This document shows positions 41,904 through 50,974 of a stretch of 64,000 nucleotides of DNA, piece by piece (within the stretch, counting starts at the first letter, position 1; every line of letters starts with the position of its first letter). Source of the stretch: an uncultured Muribaculaceae bacterium (lineage in GTDB: Bacteria > Bacteroidota > Bacteroidia > Bacteroidales > Muribaculaceae); NCBI GenBank assembly GCA_910586895.1, contig CAJUIW010000010.1:1-64000 (forward strand). Direction: 5' to 3'. The notes under the pieces are model-generated. The model was not told the origin of the DNA. It did no database searches and worked only from the letters and a program-made list of their open reading frames with translations. Both the position numbers and the translations under genes were made by a program.

Positions 41904-42649
41904 CAGATGGCAGTCCACCCTCCGTCGGCGGCGATAATCTGTCCGGTTATGTATTTTGCTCCGTCAGATACGAGGAAGAGGCACAGAGGAGCTATATCGT
42001 CGGGGTTGCCCATCCGCTTCATGGGGCAACGGTGATTGTAGGCGCGGAGGAACTCCTCGCGTTGATTGTCGAATATGCCGCCGGGACACACGCAGTTGAC
42101 GCGTATGCCATCCTTGCCAAGATATGACGCCATGTAGCGTGTGAAGTTGATGATGCCCCCCTTTATGGCGCAGTATTCAGCCGGCGATGACCCGCCGTAC
42201 TCCTCATAGATGGTGAAGTCATTGCCTACAATACCGTAGATGGATCCGAAATTGACTATCGAGCCGCTTTTCTGACGCGTCATTACGCGGGCCACCTGCT
42301 GGTCAATGTAGAACACCGGATTGAGCTGTATCCTGACATTCTCACTCCAGTGCTCGAAGGGGGTGTCCTCGAATTTGTAGCGTCCCCAGTCGGGAGTATG
42401 TGGATAGGCGGCGTTGATAAGGCCGTCGATACGGCCGCCGTAATTTGAAAGGGTAAATTCAATCAGGGCGTCAATGGAGCCGTTGTCAGTAAGGTCAAGA
42501 TGGAAGGTGCGTGCCTCGGCATCGGTGCTCACTGACATGTCGGCGTCGATAGCCACGGCTCCGCGCTCACGCAGCTCCTTTACTATCTCGCGGCCAATGA
42601 GGCCCCGGCCTCCAGTCACTATTATTACTTTATTGTTCAGGTCTTTCAT
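41903..42649 (-). CDS. SDR oxidoreductase (PtmA-like)
   Basis: This 248-residue short-chain dehydrogenase starts at the ATG at 42649 (MKDLNNKVIIVTGGRGLIG). It has the cofactor motif TGGRGLIG, a catalytic Ser in NFGSIYGIVG and the Tyr-x-x-x-Lys in PAEYCAIKGG. The same kind of SDR (PtmA) lies in the legionaminic acid locus of Campylobacter with PtmB, PtmE and PtmF; its exact step is not settled. It overlaps the upstream oxidoreductase gene as ATGA and the epimerase gene by one base. Confidence 0.82.
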   Translation of the reverse strand: MKDLNNKVIIVTGGRGLIGREIVKELRERGAVAIDADMSVSTDAEARTFHLDLTDNGSIDALIEFTLSNYGGRIDGLINAAYPHTPDWGRYKFEDTPFEHWSENVRIQLNPVFYIDQQVARVMTRQKSGSIVNFGSIYGIVGNDFTIYEEYGGSSPAEYCAIKGGIINFTRYMASYLGKDGIRVNCVCPGGIFDNQREEFLRAYNHRCPMKRMGNPDDIAPLCLFLVSDGAKYITGQIIAADGGWTAI

Positions 42650-43563
42650 AAGCAAATTTTTAGGATATCGTTTGCTGTGGCAAGTCCGTTGAATGAACTG
42701 CGGGCATGCTCTTTTACAAGGGTGGTGAAGTATTTCATCTGAGCCGTATAAGTGTCGGCCACGCGCTGCTCCGATTCGAACAGTATCGTTCCTGTCGAAT
42801 TGGTCACCGTGTTGGTAGCCAGATCGGCGGTGATGGTGTCCTCGTCAGTCAGGACCTCTATGGTGCGGCGGTAGTCACGGCGGTAGTAGTTCAGTATTAC
42901 CGAGGCGCAGAATCCTTCGTAGGTCAGACAGTAATTGGCGTAGTCAATGGCTTCTATCCCCAGCGAGGAGACACTGCGGAGTGTCGACCGGCTGTCGAGC
43001 GGCATTCCGAAGAGCCAGTAGAGGTAGTCAAGTTCATGAATAAGATCAAGATGTACCCCGCCACCCAGCGACGGGATGGCGCTGTAGCATTTACGCCAGT
43101 CGGTCCCCGGACGCCATCCAGGGAGCCATGATCCGCAGTAGACGTTTACTTCGTTGACGCGCTTCCCTTCCAGATATGTTTTCAGAAATGAAAGTGAGTC
43201 AAGAAACCTCAGATTGCATGCCACATAGGTCAGCGTCCCGTCATCCTCCGTCTGTTTTATAATATCGGGGTATGCCGGGGTATCGAACACCGGCTTCTCC
43301 ACCATCAGGGGTATGCGGTAGGGGAGCAGACTCTCTACCGTTGAGGCATGCGCCGAAGTAGGGTTGGATATGATGGCAAAATCAATATCTTTCAGGTCAA
43401 GCTCATTTAGCGAGGTGACGGATATGACTCCCTCCACGGCTTTATTGGAGCCACGGCCGGAGCGCAGGGCATATATGGTGTGGCGCTCCATAGGCAGGGC
43501 CTTATGGAGTGCGTCGATATGCTTGCGGGCTATTGAGCCGAGTCCTATGATAAGCAGGTTCAT
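42646..43563 (-). CDS. Gfo/Idh/MocA-type oxidoreductase (PtmF-like)
   Basis: The 305-residue protein has the N-terminal NAD(P) fold MNLLIIGLGSIARKHIDAL, the (E)KP motif in MVEKPVFDT and a C-terminal domain with GGGVHLDLIHELDYLYWLFG. Sugar oxidoreductases of this family occur in sialic-acid-like and legionaminic acid loci (PtmF position). The reaction is unknown. Its ATG overlaps the cytidylyltransferase stop by four bases and its TGA overlaps the SDR start. Confidence 0.82.
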   Translation of the reverse strand: MNLLIIGLGSIARKHIDALHKALPMERHTIYALRSGRGSNKAVEGVISVTSLNELDLKDIDFAIISNPTSAHASTVESLLPYRIPLMVEKPVFDTPAYPDIIKQTEDDGTLTYVACNLRFLDSLSFLKTYLEGKRVNEVNVYCGSWLPGWRPGTDWRKCYSAIPSLGGGVHLDLIHELDYLYWLFGMPLDSRSTLRSVSSLGIEAIDYANYCLTYEGFCASVILNYYRRDYRRTIEVLTDEDTITADLATNTVTNSTGTILFESEQRVADTYTAQMKYFTTLVKEHARSSFNGLATANDILKICL

Positions 43564-44273
43564 GGCAGTGATATGCGTCCGGTGTCAAGCAGATAGGCCA
43601 GATAGTCATAGTCCGAAGGCTCGTCAAGATCAAAGCAGATATGGTCCATGACGTAGACCAGCGAACGGTCCGTGACGGCACGCGGCGGTTCGGCCATAAG
43701 TGCCTCGCGGCGGTACACGTAGATGGAGGCGTTCATGTCATATACCTTCGGGGCGCTCTGGCGTGTGGTGTACATTCCGGCGAGCACTACTCCATAGTAG
43801 CCCGACGGTTGCTGCTGCACCATATTGAAATATGGATTGCGGGCTGCCGGATTGACGGAGAATACCGTGAGCGCATCGGCATCGCTTTCAATAAGCTTCA
43901 GGCACCCCTCGATATCCTCCAGAGTGCGTATCGGAGAGGTCACGTCAAGGTCAACCACCGCATCGTAGCATCTGCCATGACGCTCTTCGGCCCAGAGCAT
44001 GGCGTGGCGTATGGCATCAGGCTTTCCGCAGGTGTCGTTGGCCAGAAAGTCGGGGCGGTCATAGTCGGTGGCAAGGCCGTAGCGGCGTCCTACCTCGCGG
44101 ATATCTCCGGAGTCAGTGGAGAGCACTATGTCGGCTCCATGCCGCTCGGCAAACGCGCGTGCGGCACGTATTGAGTAGGCGAGCAGGGGGTGTCCTCCCA
44201 CTTCCTTTATGTTCTTGCCGGGAATCCCCTTGGAACCCCCGCGGGCACATATTGTGACAAGTATATTTTTCAT
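43560..44273 (-). CDS. legF: CMP-nonulosonate cytidylyltransferase (NeuA/LegF)
   Basis: The 237-residue product belongs to the acylneuraminate cytidylyltransferase family: ICARGGSKGIPGKNIKEVGG at the N-terminus (CTP binding), VVDLDVTSPIRT and the late DLDEPSDYDYL. It activates a nonulosonic acid as its CMP sugar for transfer. It is the first gene of the five-gene block, with TAAATTTG only seven bases before its ATG. The sugar may be legionaminic acid, given PtmE and LegB-like genes, but Neu5Ac is not excluded. Confidence 0.88.
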   Translation of the reverse strand: MKNILVTICARGGSKGIPGKNIKEVGGHPLLAYSIRAARAFAERHGADIVLSTDSGDIREVGRRYGLATDYDRPDFLANDTCGKPDAIRHAMLWAEERHGRCYDAVVDLDVTSPIRTLEDIEGCLKLIESDADALTVFSVNPAARNPYFNMVQQQPSGYYGVVLAGMYTTRQSAPKVYDMNASIYVYRREALMAEPPRAVTDRSLVYVMDHICFDLDEPSDYDYLAYLLDTGRISLP

Positions 44274-44280
44274 AAGGAGG

Positions 44281-44288
44281 CAAATTTA
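44281..44288 (-). promoter_or_regulatory. -7 element of the nonulosonate block
   Basis: TAAATTTG on the minus strand, seven bases before the legF ATG, so the leader is a few bases at most. The -33 position (44312-44309, TATG) falls beside the ATG of the divergent antiporter gene. Confidence 0.6.
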
Positions 44289-44300
44289 CGAAAAAAACGA

Positions 44301-44308
44301 TACATTTG
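44301..44308 (+). promoter_or_regulatory. -7 element of the Na+/Ca2+ antiporter
   Basis: TACATTTG, seven bases before the ATG at 44316. Its upstream core would lie over the legF promoter, so the two divergent promoters share about 40 bases. No good -33 is seen. Confidence 0.6.
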
Positions 44309-44315
44309 CATAATT

Positions 44316-45287
44316 ATGATTGACTGGATACTTTTGATTGCAGGACTGGCACTCATTATTTATGGTGCCGATTTCCTGACCGACGGTGCCTCGGCGCTTG
44401 GAAAGCGCTGCGGACTGTCCGATTTGGTGGTGGGGCTTACCATCGTTGCGTTCGGCACATCGGCCCCCGAACTGTCGATAAGTGTGATTTCAGCCGTGCA
44501 GGGCAACTGTGGGCTGGCTATCGGTAACGTAGTGGGCAGCAATCTGTTCAATACGCTTATGATAGTAGGCGTAGTGGCGTTGATCACACCGGTGAAGATA
44601 GAGAAGAGTATAATGACCAACGAGATTCCGCTCACGCTGGTCGCCACATTGGCTCTGCTTGCCATAGGGTGCTCAATGTGGCTCGACGGAGTGCCGGCCG
44701 AGGTTAGCCGCGTGGAGGGAATACTCCTGCTGCTGATTTTCGCGATATTCATGCGCTATGTTTTCAGCAAGGCAAAAGCGGCTCCTGAACCGGATGCCGG
44801 CAAGGCTGACAATCAGCAGAAGGCACTCCCGGTGTGGCGTTCCCTGCTGTATGTGGCCGGTGGCCTTGGTGCACTGATTTGGGGCGGTGACCTTTTTGTC
44901 GATAAGGCTTCGGCCATAGCCAAGGGGCTTGGTGTGAGCGACGCTGTGGTGGGGCTTACCATTGTAGCCGCCGGTACCTCGCTTCCTGAACTCGCCACTT
45001 CGGTCAGTGCAGCGCTTAAAGGCAATACCGGTATCGCGCTCGGCAATGTGATAGGAAGCAATATTTTCAATATACTTATGGTGCTGGGGTGTGCCGCCGT
45101 GGTACGTCCGCTGCCGTTTGATGGAGTCGGCACCATTGACCTCTTCGCACTTCTGGCCTCGGCTCTTGTGTTCTGGCTTTTCGGCTGGGTGATACGCGAG
45201 CGCACCATCACCCGCGGTGAGGGCGCCGTGATGTCCATAATGTACATAGGCTATATAGCATGGCTCGTAATCAACGTGATTGATTGA
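44316..45287 (+). CDS. Sodium/calcium antiporter (YrbG/CaxA-like)
   Basis: The 323-residue inner-membrane protein from the ATG at 44316 (MIDWILLIAGLALIIYGADF) has about ten helices in two inverted halves, each with the family alpha repeat: VGLTIVAFGTSAPELSIS then GNVVGSNLFNTL, and VGLTIVAAGTSLPELATS then GNVIGSNIFNIL. It exchanges Na+ (or H+/K+) for Ca2+. The frame is open 42 codons upstream but that part lies over the legF coding region and promoters. A strong terminator follows 35 bases past the stop. Confidence 0.93.
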   Translation: MIDWILLIAGLALIIYGADFLTDGASALGKRCGLSDLVVGLTIVAFGTSAPELSISVISAVQGNCGLAIGNVVGSNLFNTLMIVGVVALITPVKIEKSIMTNEIPLTLVATLALLAIGCSMWLDGVPAEVSRVEGILLLLIFAIFMRYVFSKAKAAPEPDAGKADNQQKALPVWRSLLYVAGGLGALIWGGDLFVDKASAIAKGLGVSDAVVGLTIVAAGTSLPELATSVSAALKGNTGIALGNVIGSNIFNILMVLGCAAVVRPLPFDGVGTIDLFALLASALVFWLFGWVIRERTITRGEGAVMSIMYIGYIAWLVINVID

Positions 45288-45322
45288 AGCGCTCGTGTAA
45301 CCGGGCTATAACAAGAAGTTTA

Positions 45323-45351
45323 GCCGCTCCATATGGGGCGGCTTTTTTTTT
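45323..45351 (+). terminator. Terminator after antiporter gene
   Basis: GCCGCTCC and GGGGCGGC pair around an ATAT loop (one G-U), followed directly by T9. Confidence 0.93.
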
Positions 45352-45415
45352 GTGGCAGGAAAATGCGGATTGAATAAAAATAAACGGGAAATTGTGTTTT
45401 AACATATTTTAAGAT

Positions 45416-45441
45416 GGGGGGGGTAATTTGGTGTATATTTG
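45416..45441 (+). promoter_or_regulatory. susC promoter with G8 tract
   Basis: An 8-G run (45416-45423) is followed after 10 bases (TAATTTGGTG) by TATATTTG (45434-45441). The sequence GGGGGGGGTAATTT is shared with the susC promoter at 28855-28885. No TTTG sits at -33; GATG at 45413-45416 would leave only 17 bases. The leader is about 85 bases. Confidence 0.65.
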
Positions 45442-45530
45442 TAAACGCAACTAAAAAGTACTTAACGCGGATTTCTACCGAGATCATAATACCAACCTTA
45501 AATTTTTTTACAAACAAACAATCATTACCA

Positions 45531-48500
45531 ATGACCAATCAACCAAATCGATGGGCAGTAATGCTACTGTCAGCCACGCTTGCCACAGGCAGTATGGCGG
45601 CATCACCGGTTCAGGCGGAAACGCCGGCGTCCACGGAAACGATGCAAGTGAATGGAACGTGTAGCGGCATTGTTCAGGATGCTGCCGGGGAGCCGCTTAT
45701 GGGGGCATCGGTCCGCGTCAAGGACACGAAGATGGCTACTGTTACAAATCTTGATGGAAAATTTTCTTTAATCAATGTTCCCCAGGGCTCAACCATTGTA
45801 GTCACGTATATAGGATGTAAGCCGTATGAAGCCGTATGGTCAGGCAATCCTCTTGACATAGTACTTGAAGATAACTCTACGGCACTGGATGAAGTGGTGG
45901 TAGTAGGTTACGGAACCCAGAAGAAAGTTAATGTTACAGGTTCGGTATCAATGGTAGGTTCGGAGGCATTTGAATCACGTCCGTCGGCCAATGTACAGCA
46001 GGCTCTGCAAGGTGCCATACCGGGTCTTAATCTGTCGCAGACGGATGCCGGCGGCGAATTGAATGCCACGATGTCGATGAATATCCGTGGCGCCGGAACT
46101 ATAGGCGATGGCTCGGTGGCAAGTCCTCTCGTCCTGATTGACGGTATCGAGGGTAATATGAATACAGTCAATCCTAATGATATAGAAAGCGTGTCAGTAC
46201 TGAAGGATGCCGCTGCATCATCTATCTATGGTACACGTGCCGCTTTCGGTGTGATACTTATAACAACAAAAAGCGGAACAGCAGGAAAAGTGCGTGTGAG
46301 CTATTCGGGCGATGTGCGTTTCAGTACGGCCACACAGCTTCCCGACATGGCCAATTCTCTTGAGTGGGCCACATATTTCAATTTGGCTCAGTATAATACC
46401 AACGGTAGTACCGCTTTCAATGAGGAGACGATGGCCAATATCGTCAAGTATCTCAATGGAGAGTTCACAGACCCCTCTACACCTGAATATTACGGTACCA
46501 CAGCCGGATCTGACGGCAAATGGAATAAATACAACAATGCGTTTGCCAATACGGACTGGTTCAAGGAATTCTACAAAGAGAATGTACCTTCTACTCAGCA
46601 TAACATCAGCCTTAGCGGAGGTAATAATAAAGTGACATGGTTGATCAGCGGAAGCTATCTTCTCCAGAACGGTCTTATACGCCACGGTCATGATGAATAT
46701 AACCGCTACACGACAAACGCCAAGATCGGAGCGGAACTCGCATCATGGGCCCGCGTGGACTACAATGTGAAATGGACCCGCACCGACTATGAACGCCCGT
46801 TCTATATGACCGGACTGTTCTATCATAATATAGCGCGTCGCTGGCCCACATGTCCTGTTATTGACCCCAATGGCCACTATACCGATGGTATGGAGATCCA
46901 TGAACTTGAAAATATGGGTACACGCAATGAAAAAAGCGATATGTTCACACAGCAGCTCCGCTTTACTTTCACACCTCTCGAGGGATGGAATATCGTGGCT
47001 GACGGTGCTCTTCGCGTAACCAACAACAAGACTAACTACGGCATGCAGCCTGTGGAATACTATGATGTGAATGACCAGCCGTTCCTGTATGATTCAGGCT
47101 ATGGAACCACATCGTACGTGTATGACTACCGCGGACGCAGCAACTACTATGCCGTGAATCTGTTTACCGACTACAGCCGCTCGTTTGGGAAGCACAACGG
47201 TAAGGTGCTGGTAGGTCTCAACTACGAGCATTTCAATACCGACGCACTGTCAGGTATCGGATATGACTTGACAAACAGCGACAAGATATTCCTGAGCCAG
47301 GCGCAGAAGGATTTCAATGCCAGCGACGTATACAATCATCGTGCTACGGCCGGTTATTTCGGACGATTCAACTATGACTATGACGGCAAGTATCTGTTTG
47401 AGTTCAATATCCGCTATGACGGCTCTTCACGCTTCCTGGCCAACCGCCGTTGGGAGTGGTTCCCCTCGGTATCAGCCGGATGGAATATAGCACGTGAGGA
47501 CTTCTTCCATAATCTTACTTATAAGATCAATACGTTGAAACCCCGTGTGTCATGGGGCCGTCTTGGAAACACAAGCTCAAATTACAACTCTTTCTGGGAT
47601 TGGTATCCTTTCTATCAGCAGCAGGCAATCGGCTCGGCCAACAGCGGATGGCTGATTAACGGAAATAAGCAGAATACAGCTTCGCTTCCCTCAATTGTAA
47701 ACGGAACAATGACATGGGAAACCATCGAGACATGGAACGTAGGTCTTGACTGGGGTGCATTCAACAACCGTCTGACAGGTTCGTTCGAGTGGTTCAGCCG
47801 TACTACAAAGGATATGATAGGCCCGGCTCCCGTACTCGGCTCTATCCTCGGAACCAATGCCCCGAAAACAAATAACTGTAACATGCGTAATACTGGCTGG
47901 GAACTCGAAATAGGATGGCGTGACCGCGTTCAGGAAGTGAACTACGGCGTGCGTTTCAATATTTCTGACAACCGTGCCAAGATTCTGGAATATCCCTATG
48001 ACGGCGAATTTGAGTCGCAGTCGCTCAATGGCTGGTACAATGGCCGCTATGACGGCGAGGTATGGGGATATACAACCCATGGTATAGCCAACTCCGATGA
48101 AGAGATGGCCGAATGGCTGACAAAAAACAAACCCAAATGGGGCAGTGGTTGGCAGGCCGGCGATATCATGTATTGCGACCTTAACGGCGACGGCGTGGTT
48201 GACAATGGCGAAAATACCATAGGCAATCATGGCGATTTGACCATCATCGGTAATACAACCCCCCGCTACCGCTTCGGTCTTAATCTTGACATTCAGTGGC
48301 GTGGATTTGATTTCTCAGCATTCTTCCAGGGAGTCATGAAGCGTGACTGGTTCTTCGGAAGTGAAGAGCCTTACTTCTGGGGCGCTACCAGTAAGATGTG
48401 GCAGTCAGCCGTTTTCAAGGACCATCTTGATTTCTGGGAACCCATAAGCTATAAAGCAGGTGACGAAGGCTACAATGTGGCCAAGAATCCTGATGCCTAC

Positions 48501-48794
48501 TATCCCCGTCCTTACTTCAACACTGATAAGAACCGTTACACCCAGACTCGTTACAAGCAGAATGCGGCTTATCTGCGCTGCAAGAACATGCAGTTGGGCT
48601 ATTCGCTGCCTGAGTCAGTGATACGCCATGTCGGCATGAGCAACTGCCGTTTCTATGTGTCTGTCGACAATCTGTTTACTATCTCTGACATATCCGGAGT
48701 GTTTGACCCGGAAGCTCTTGGCGGAGCAAATGGTGCCGGTAAGCTTTATCCGCTTCAGCGCACATGGTCAGTAGGTGTCAACCTCAGTTTCTAA
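45531..48794 (+). CDS. SusC/RagA-family TonB-dependent transporter
   Basis: The product is 1087 residues from the ATG at 45531 (MTNQPNRWAVMLLSATLATG). It has a signal peptide ending near VQA, a regulatory-like domain with DAAGEPLMGASVRVKDT, the LDEVVVVGYGTQKK link, a plug with NIRGAGTIGDGSVASPLVLIDGI split around a short insert, SIYGTRAAFGVILITT and a barrel ending in WSVGVNLSF. No STN domain is present. With the SusD partner and a GH27 enzyme downstream, it should import an alpha-galactose-containing glycan. The frame is open back to 45414, which lies before the promoter and is not coding. Confidence 0.96.
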   Translation: MTNQPNRWAVMLLSATLATGSMAASPVQAETPASTETMQVNGTCSGIVQDAAGEPLMGASVRVKDTKMATVTNLDGKFSLINVPQGSTIVVTYIGCKPYEAVWSGNPLDIVLEDNSTALDEVVVVGYGTQKKVNVTGSVSMVGSEAFESRPSANVQQALQGAIPGLNLSQTDAGGELNATMSMNIRGAGTIGDGSVASPLVLIDGIEGNMNTVNPNDIESVSVLKDAAASSIYGTRAAFGVILITTKSGTAGKVRVSYSGDVRFSTATQLPDMANSLEWATYFNLAQYNTNGSTAFNEETMANIVKYLNGEFTDPSTPEYYGTTAGSDGKWNKYNNAFANTDWFKEFYKENVPSTQHNISLSGGNNKVTWLISGSYLLQNGLIRHGHDEYNRYTTNAKIGAELASWARVDYNVKWTRTDYERPFYMTGLFYHNIARRWPTCPVIDPNGHYTDGMEIHELENMGTRNEKSDMFTQQLRFTFTPLEGWNIVADGALRVTNNKTNYGMQPVEYYDVNDQPFLYDSGYGTTSYVYDYRGRSNYYAVNLFTDYSRSFGKHNGKVLVGLNYEHFNTDALSGIGYDLTNSDKIFLSQAQKDFNASDVYNHRATAGYFGRFNYDYDGKYLFEFNIRYDGSSRFLANRRWEWFPSVSAGWNIAREDFFHNLTYKINTLKPRVSWGRLGNTSSNYNSFWDWYPFYQQQAIGSANSGWLINGNKQNTASLPSIVNGTMTWETIETWNVGLDWGAFNNRLTGSFEWFSRTTKDMIGPAPVLGSILGTNAPKTNNCNMRNTGWELEIGWRDRVQEVNYGVRFNISDNRAKILEYPYDGEFESQSLNGWYNGRYDGEVWGYTTHGIANSDEEMAEWLTKNKPKWGSGWQAGDIMYCDLNGDGVVDNGENTIGNHGDLTIIGNTTPRYRFGLNLDIQWRGFDFSAFFQGVMKRDWFFGSEEPYFWGATSKMWQSAVFKDHLDFWEPISYKAGDEGYNVAKNPDAYYPRPYFNTDKNRYTQTRYKQNAAYLRCKNMQLGYSLPESVIRHVGMSNCRFYVSVDNLFTISDISGVFDPEALGGANGAGKLYPLQRTWSVGVNLSF

Positions 48795-48811
48795 TGCTTA
48801 ACTCAATTCCA

Positions 48812-50836
48812 ATGAAAATCAATATAAAGAACATAGCGGCATGTGTGATCGCGACAGGAGCATTGACCGCCCTGTCATCATGTAACGATCTGCTCGACAT
48901 GGAGCCTATCACACAGATAACCCCGCAGGATTATTATAAAAATGCAGACCAGCTTGCTGCATATCTGAATAATTACTATAATGGCCAGCTGACCAATCCG
49001 TTTAGCGGAGTGATGTTTCATCAGGCTACGTATACCGACGGTATGAACCGCTCGGATGTCAACACGGATATAGCATGTGTGGGCGGCGGCAATCTTACCC
49101 TCTACGCTCCCAATCATTGGCAGACAGGTACAGGAAAATCACTGCAGACTTATTACGGCGATGTCAGAGTGTGGAATCACTTTATAAACACGGCTCAGGC
49201 AAACTACGCACGCAATGCCATACAAGGTGAAGATGCATTGGTGCGCAATTACATAGGTGAGGGCCATTTCTTCCGTGCCCTGGCTTATTTCAGGATACTC
49301 GCCCTCTACGGTGATGCTCCTATAGTGACTACCGTCATTCCTGACCAGAATGATGTGATAGTGGAAAACAGCATCCGTAGCCCGCGAAATGAAGTTGCAC
49401 GCTTCATCCTTGCTGACCTCGATACTGCAATCACCATGCTTTCTGACCGTTCGCGGTTCAACGGGCAGAGGGTATGCCGTGAGGCCGCGCAGCTGTTAAA
49501 ATCGCGTGTGGCACTGTTTGAAGGTACATTTGAGAAATATCACAAGGGTTCAGGCCGTGTGCCCGGCGATGCTGAATGGCCCGGAGCTGCCATGAGCTAT
49601 AATGCAGGCAAGACATTCAATATTGACAACGAAGTCAATTTCTTCCTGACACAGGCCATGGAGGCTACCAAGGCGGCTGTAGGAAGCAGTACGCTCACAG
49701 TAAACAACCGTGTGCTTCAACCCGAATTAGGCCAGATATCCGGATGGAATCCGTATTTCGAAATGTATAGCCAGAAGTCATTGGCCGGTTCCGAAGAGGT
49801 GTTGCTTTGGAAAGAATATGACGCAGGTGTCAATGTCAAGCACAGTGCTCCTTTCCGTTCCACCACAGGATGTAATGACGGCATGACACGTGCTTTCGTA
49901 GAAGGGTTCCTGATGACTGACGGCAAGCCGTTCTACGCAAGTGACCTGTACCGCGGGGATAAAAGTCTGGATGATGTGAAGGCTAACCGCGACTATCGCC
50001 TGCAGCTGTTCCTCTGGGGTGAGAGCACACTCCTGCGTGCCGACTCCAAATACGGCGATGCTCTTGGCACTCTGTTCGGTGCGCCTCCTATTACCTCATC
50101 TGTGGTTGAGACACGTGCTATCACCGGATATATGTCACGCAAATATGTGACATATGATCAGACTCAGTGCGATAATGACCAGATTCTGGGTGTGAACGCA
50201 TGTCCGATATTCCGTACTGCTGAAGCTATGCTTAACTATATGGAAGCTTGTGTTGAAAAGACCGGTTCGGTCGATGGTACAGCCGCCGATTATTGGCGTC
50301 AGCTGCGCCGTAGGGCAGGTGTCGATGAAGATTTCAACGCTACTATAAGCGCAACCGACCTGAACAAGGAGCTGCAATGGAGCGTATATTCCGGAACCAC
50401 TATGGTATCGTCCCTGATATTCAATGTCAGAAGAGAACGCGTGGCAGAAACCTTCAACGAGGGACTGCGATTCATGGACCTGATACGCTGGCGCTCGTTT
50501 GACCGTATGCTGACTGACAAGTGGATTCCGGAAGGATGTAATTTCTGGGATGAAATGCACGTGGCTTACGAGGGCAATGGCCCTATTCTGGCCGATGGCT
50601 CACCAAGTTCTACAGTGTCAGGTCCGTCACAGAGCAAGTATCTGCGTCCTTATTCCGCCAATATGGCCAGCACCAATGAGCTCCTCAACGGTTATTCGTG
50701 GCGTGAGGCATACTATCTGTATCCCCTTGGAGCTGTTGACCTGACATCGGCATCACCTACACGTAAACCGGAGGATTCCAACCTGTATCAGAATATCCAC
50801 TGGCCCATGACCGGCGGACGATATGCTGAAAAGTAA
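48812..50836 (+). CDS. SusD/RagB-family outer membrane lipoprotein
   Basis: The 674-residue product from the ATG at 48812 (MKINIKNIAACVIATG) has a lipobox (LTALSSC) and RagB/SusD segments such as GEGHFFRALAYFRILALYGD, RSPRNEVARFILADLD and RRERVAETFNEGLRFMDLIRW near the C-terminus. It is the surface glycan-binding partner of the SusC encoded 17 bases upstream. An earlier in-frame ATG (48764) lies within susC and would lack a signal peptide at the N-terminus. A terminator follows 57 bases after the stop. Confidence 0.95.
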   Translation: MKINIKNIAACVIATGALTALSSCNDLLDMEPITQITPQDYYKNADQLAAYLNNYYNGQLTNPFSGVMFHQATYTDGMNRSDVNTDIACVGGGNLTLYAPNHWQTGTGKSLQTYYGDVRVWNHFINTAQANYARNAIQGEDALVRNYIGEGHFFRALAYFRILALYGDAPIVTTVIPDQNDVIVENSIRSPRNEVARFILADLDTAITMLSDRSRFNGQRVCREAAQLLKSRVALFEGTFEKYHKGSGRVPGDAEWPGAAMSYNAGKTFNIDNEVNFFLTQAMEATKAAVGSSTLTVNNRVLQPELGQISGWNPYFEMYSQKSLAGSEEVLLWKEYDAGVNVKHSAPFRSTTGCNDGMTRAFVEGFLMTDGKPFYASDLYRGDKSLDDVKANRDYRLQLFLWGESTLLRADSKYGDALGTLFGAPPITSSVVETRAITGYMSRKYVTYDQTQCDNDQILGVNACPIFRTAEAMLNYMEACVEKTGSVDGTAADYWRQLRRRAGVDEDFNATISATDLNKELQWSVYSGTTMVSSLIFNVRRERVAETFNEGLRFMDLIRWRSFDRMLTDKWIPEGCNFWDEMHVAYEGNGPILADGSPSSTVSGPSQSKYLRPYSANMASTNELLNGYSWREAYYLYPLGAVDLTSASPTRKPEDSNLYQNIHWPMTGGRYAEK

Positions 50837-50893
50837 CACCTGATATGCCGGTATATAGACAATAAGATGAAAGAGAGGAATTAGGTTAATTGT

Positions 50894-50940
50894 ACCGCAC
50901 TCCGGAAGTAAATGACTTATACTTGTGGAGTGCGGTTTTT
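50894..50940 (+). terminator. Terminator after second SusCD pair
   Basis: ACCGCACTCC pairs with GGAGTGCGGT (10 bp), with an inner AAGTA/TACTT stem, then a T5-T6 run. The GH27 gene therefore appears to be read from its own promoter. Confidence 0.9.
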
Positions 50941-50945
50941 TATAC

Positions 50946-50953
50946 TATATTTG
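50946..50953 (+). promoter_or_regulatory. GH27 -7 promoter element
   Basis: TATATTTG, 21 bases before the ATG at 50975. A CTTG at 50922-50925 is 20 bases upstream and could be the -33; it lies inside the preceding terminator stem region. Confidence 0.65.
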
Positions 50954-50974
50954 TATTGATTAAACATATATGTT

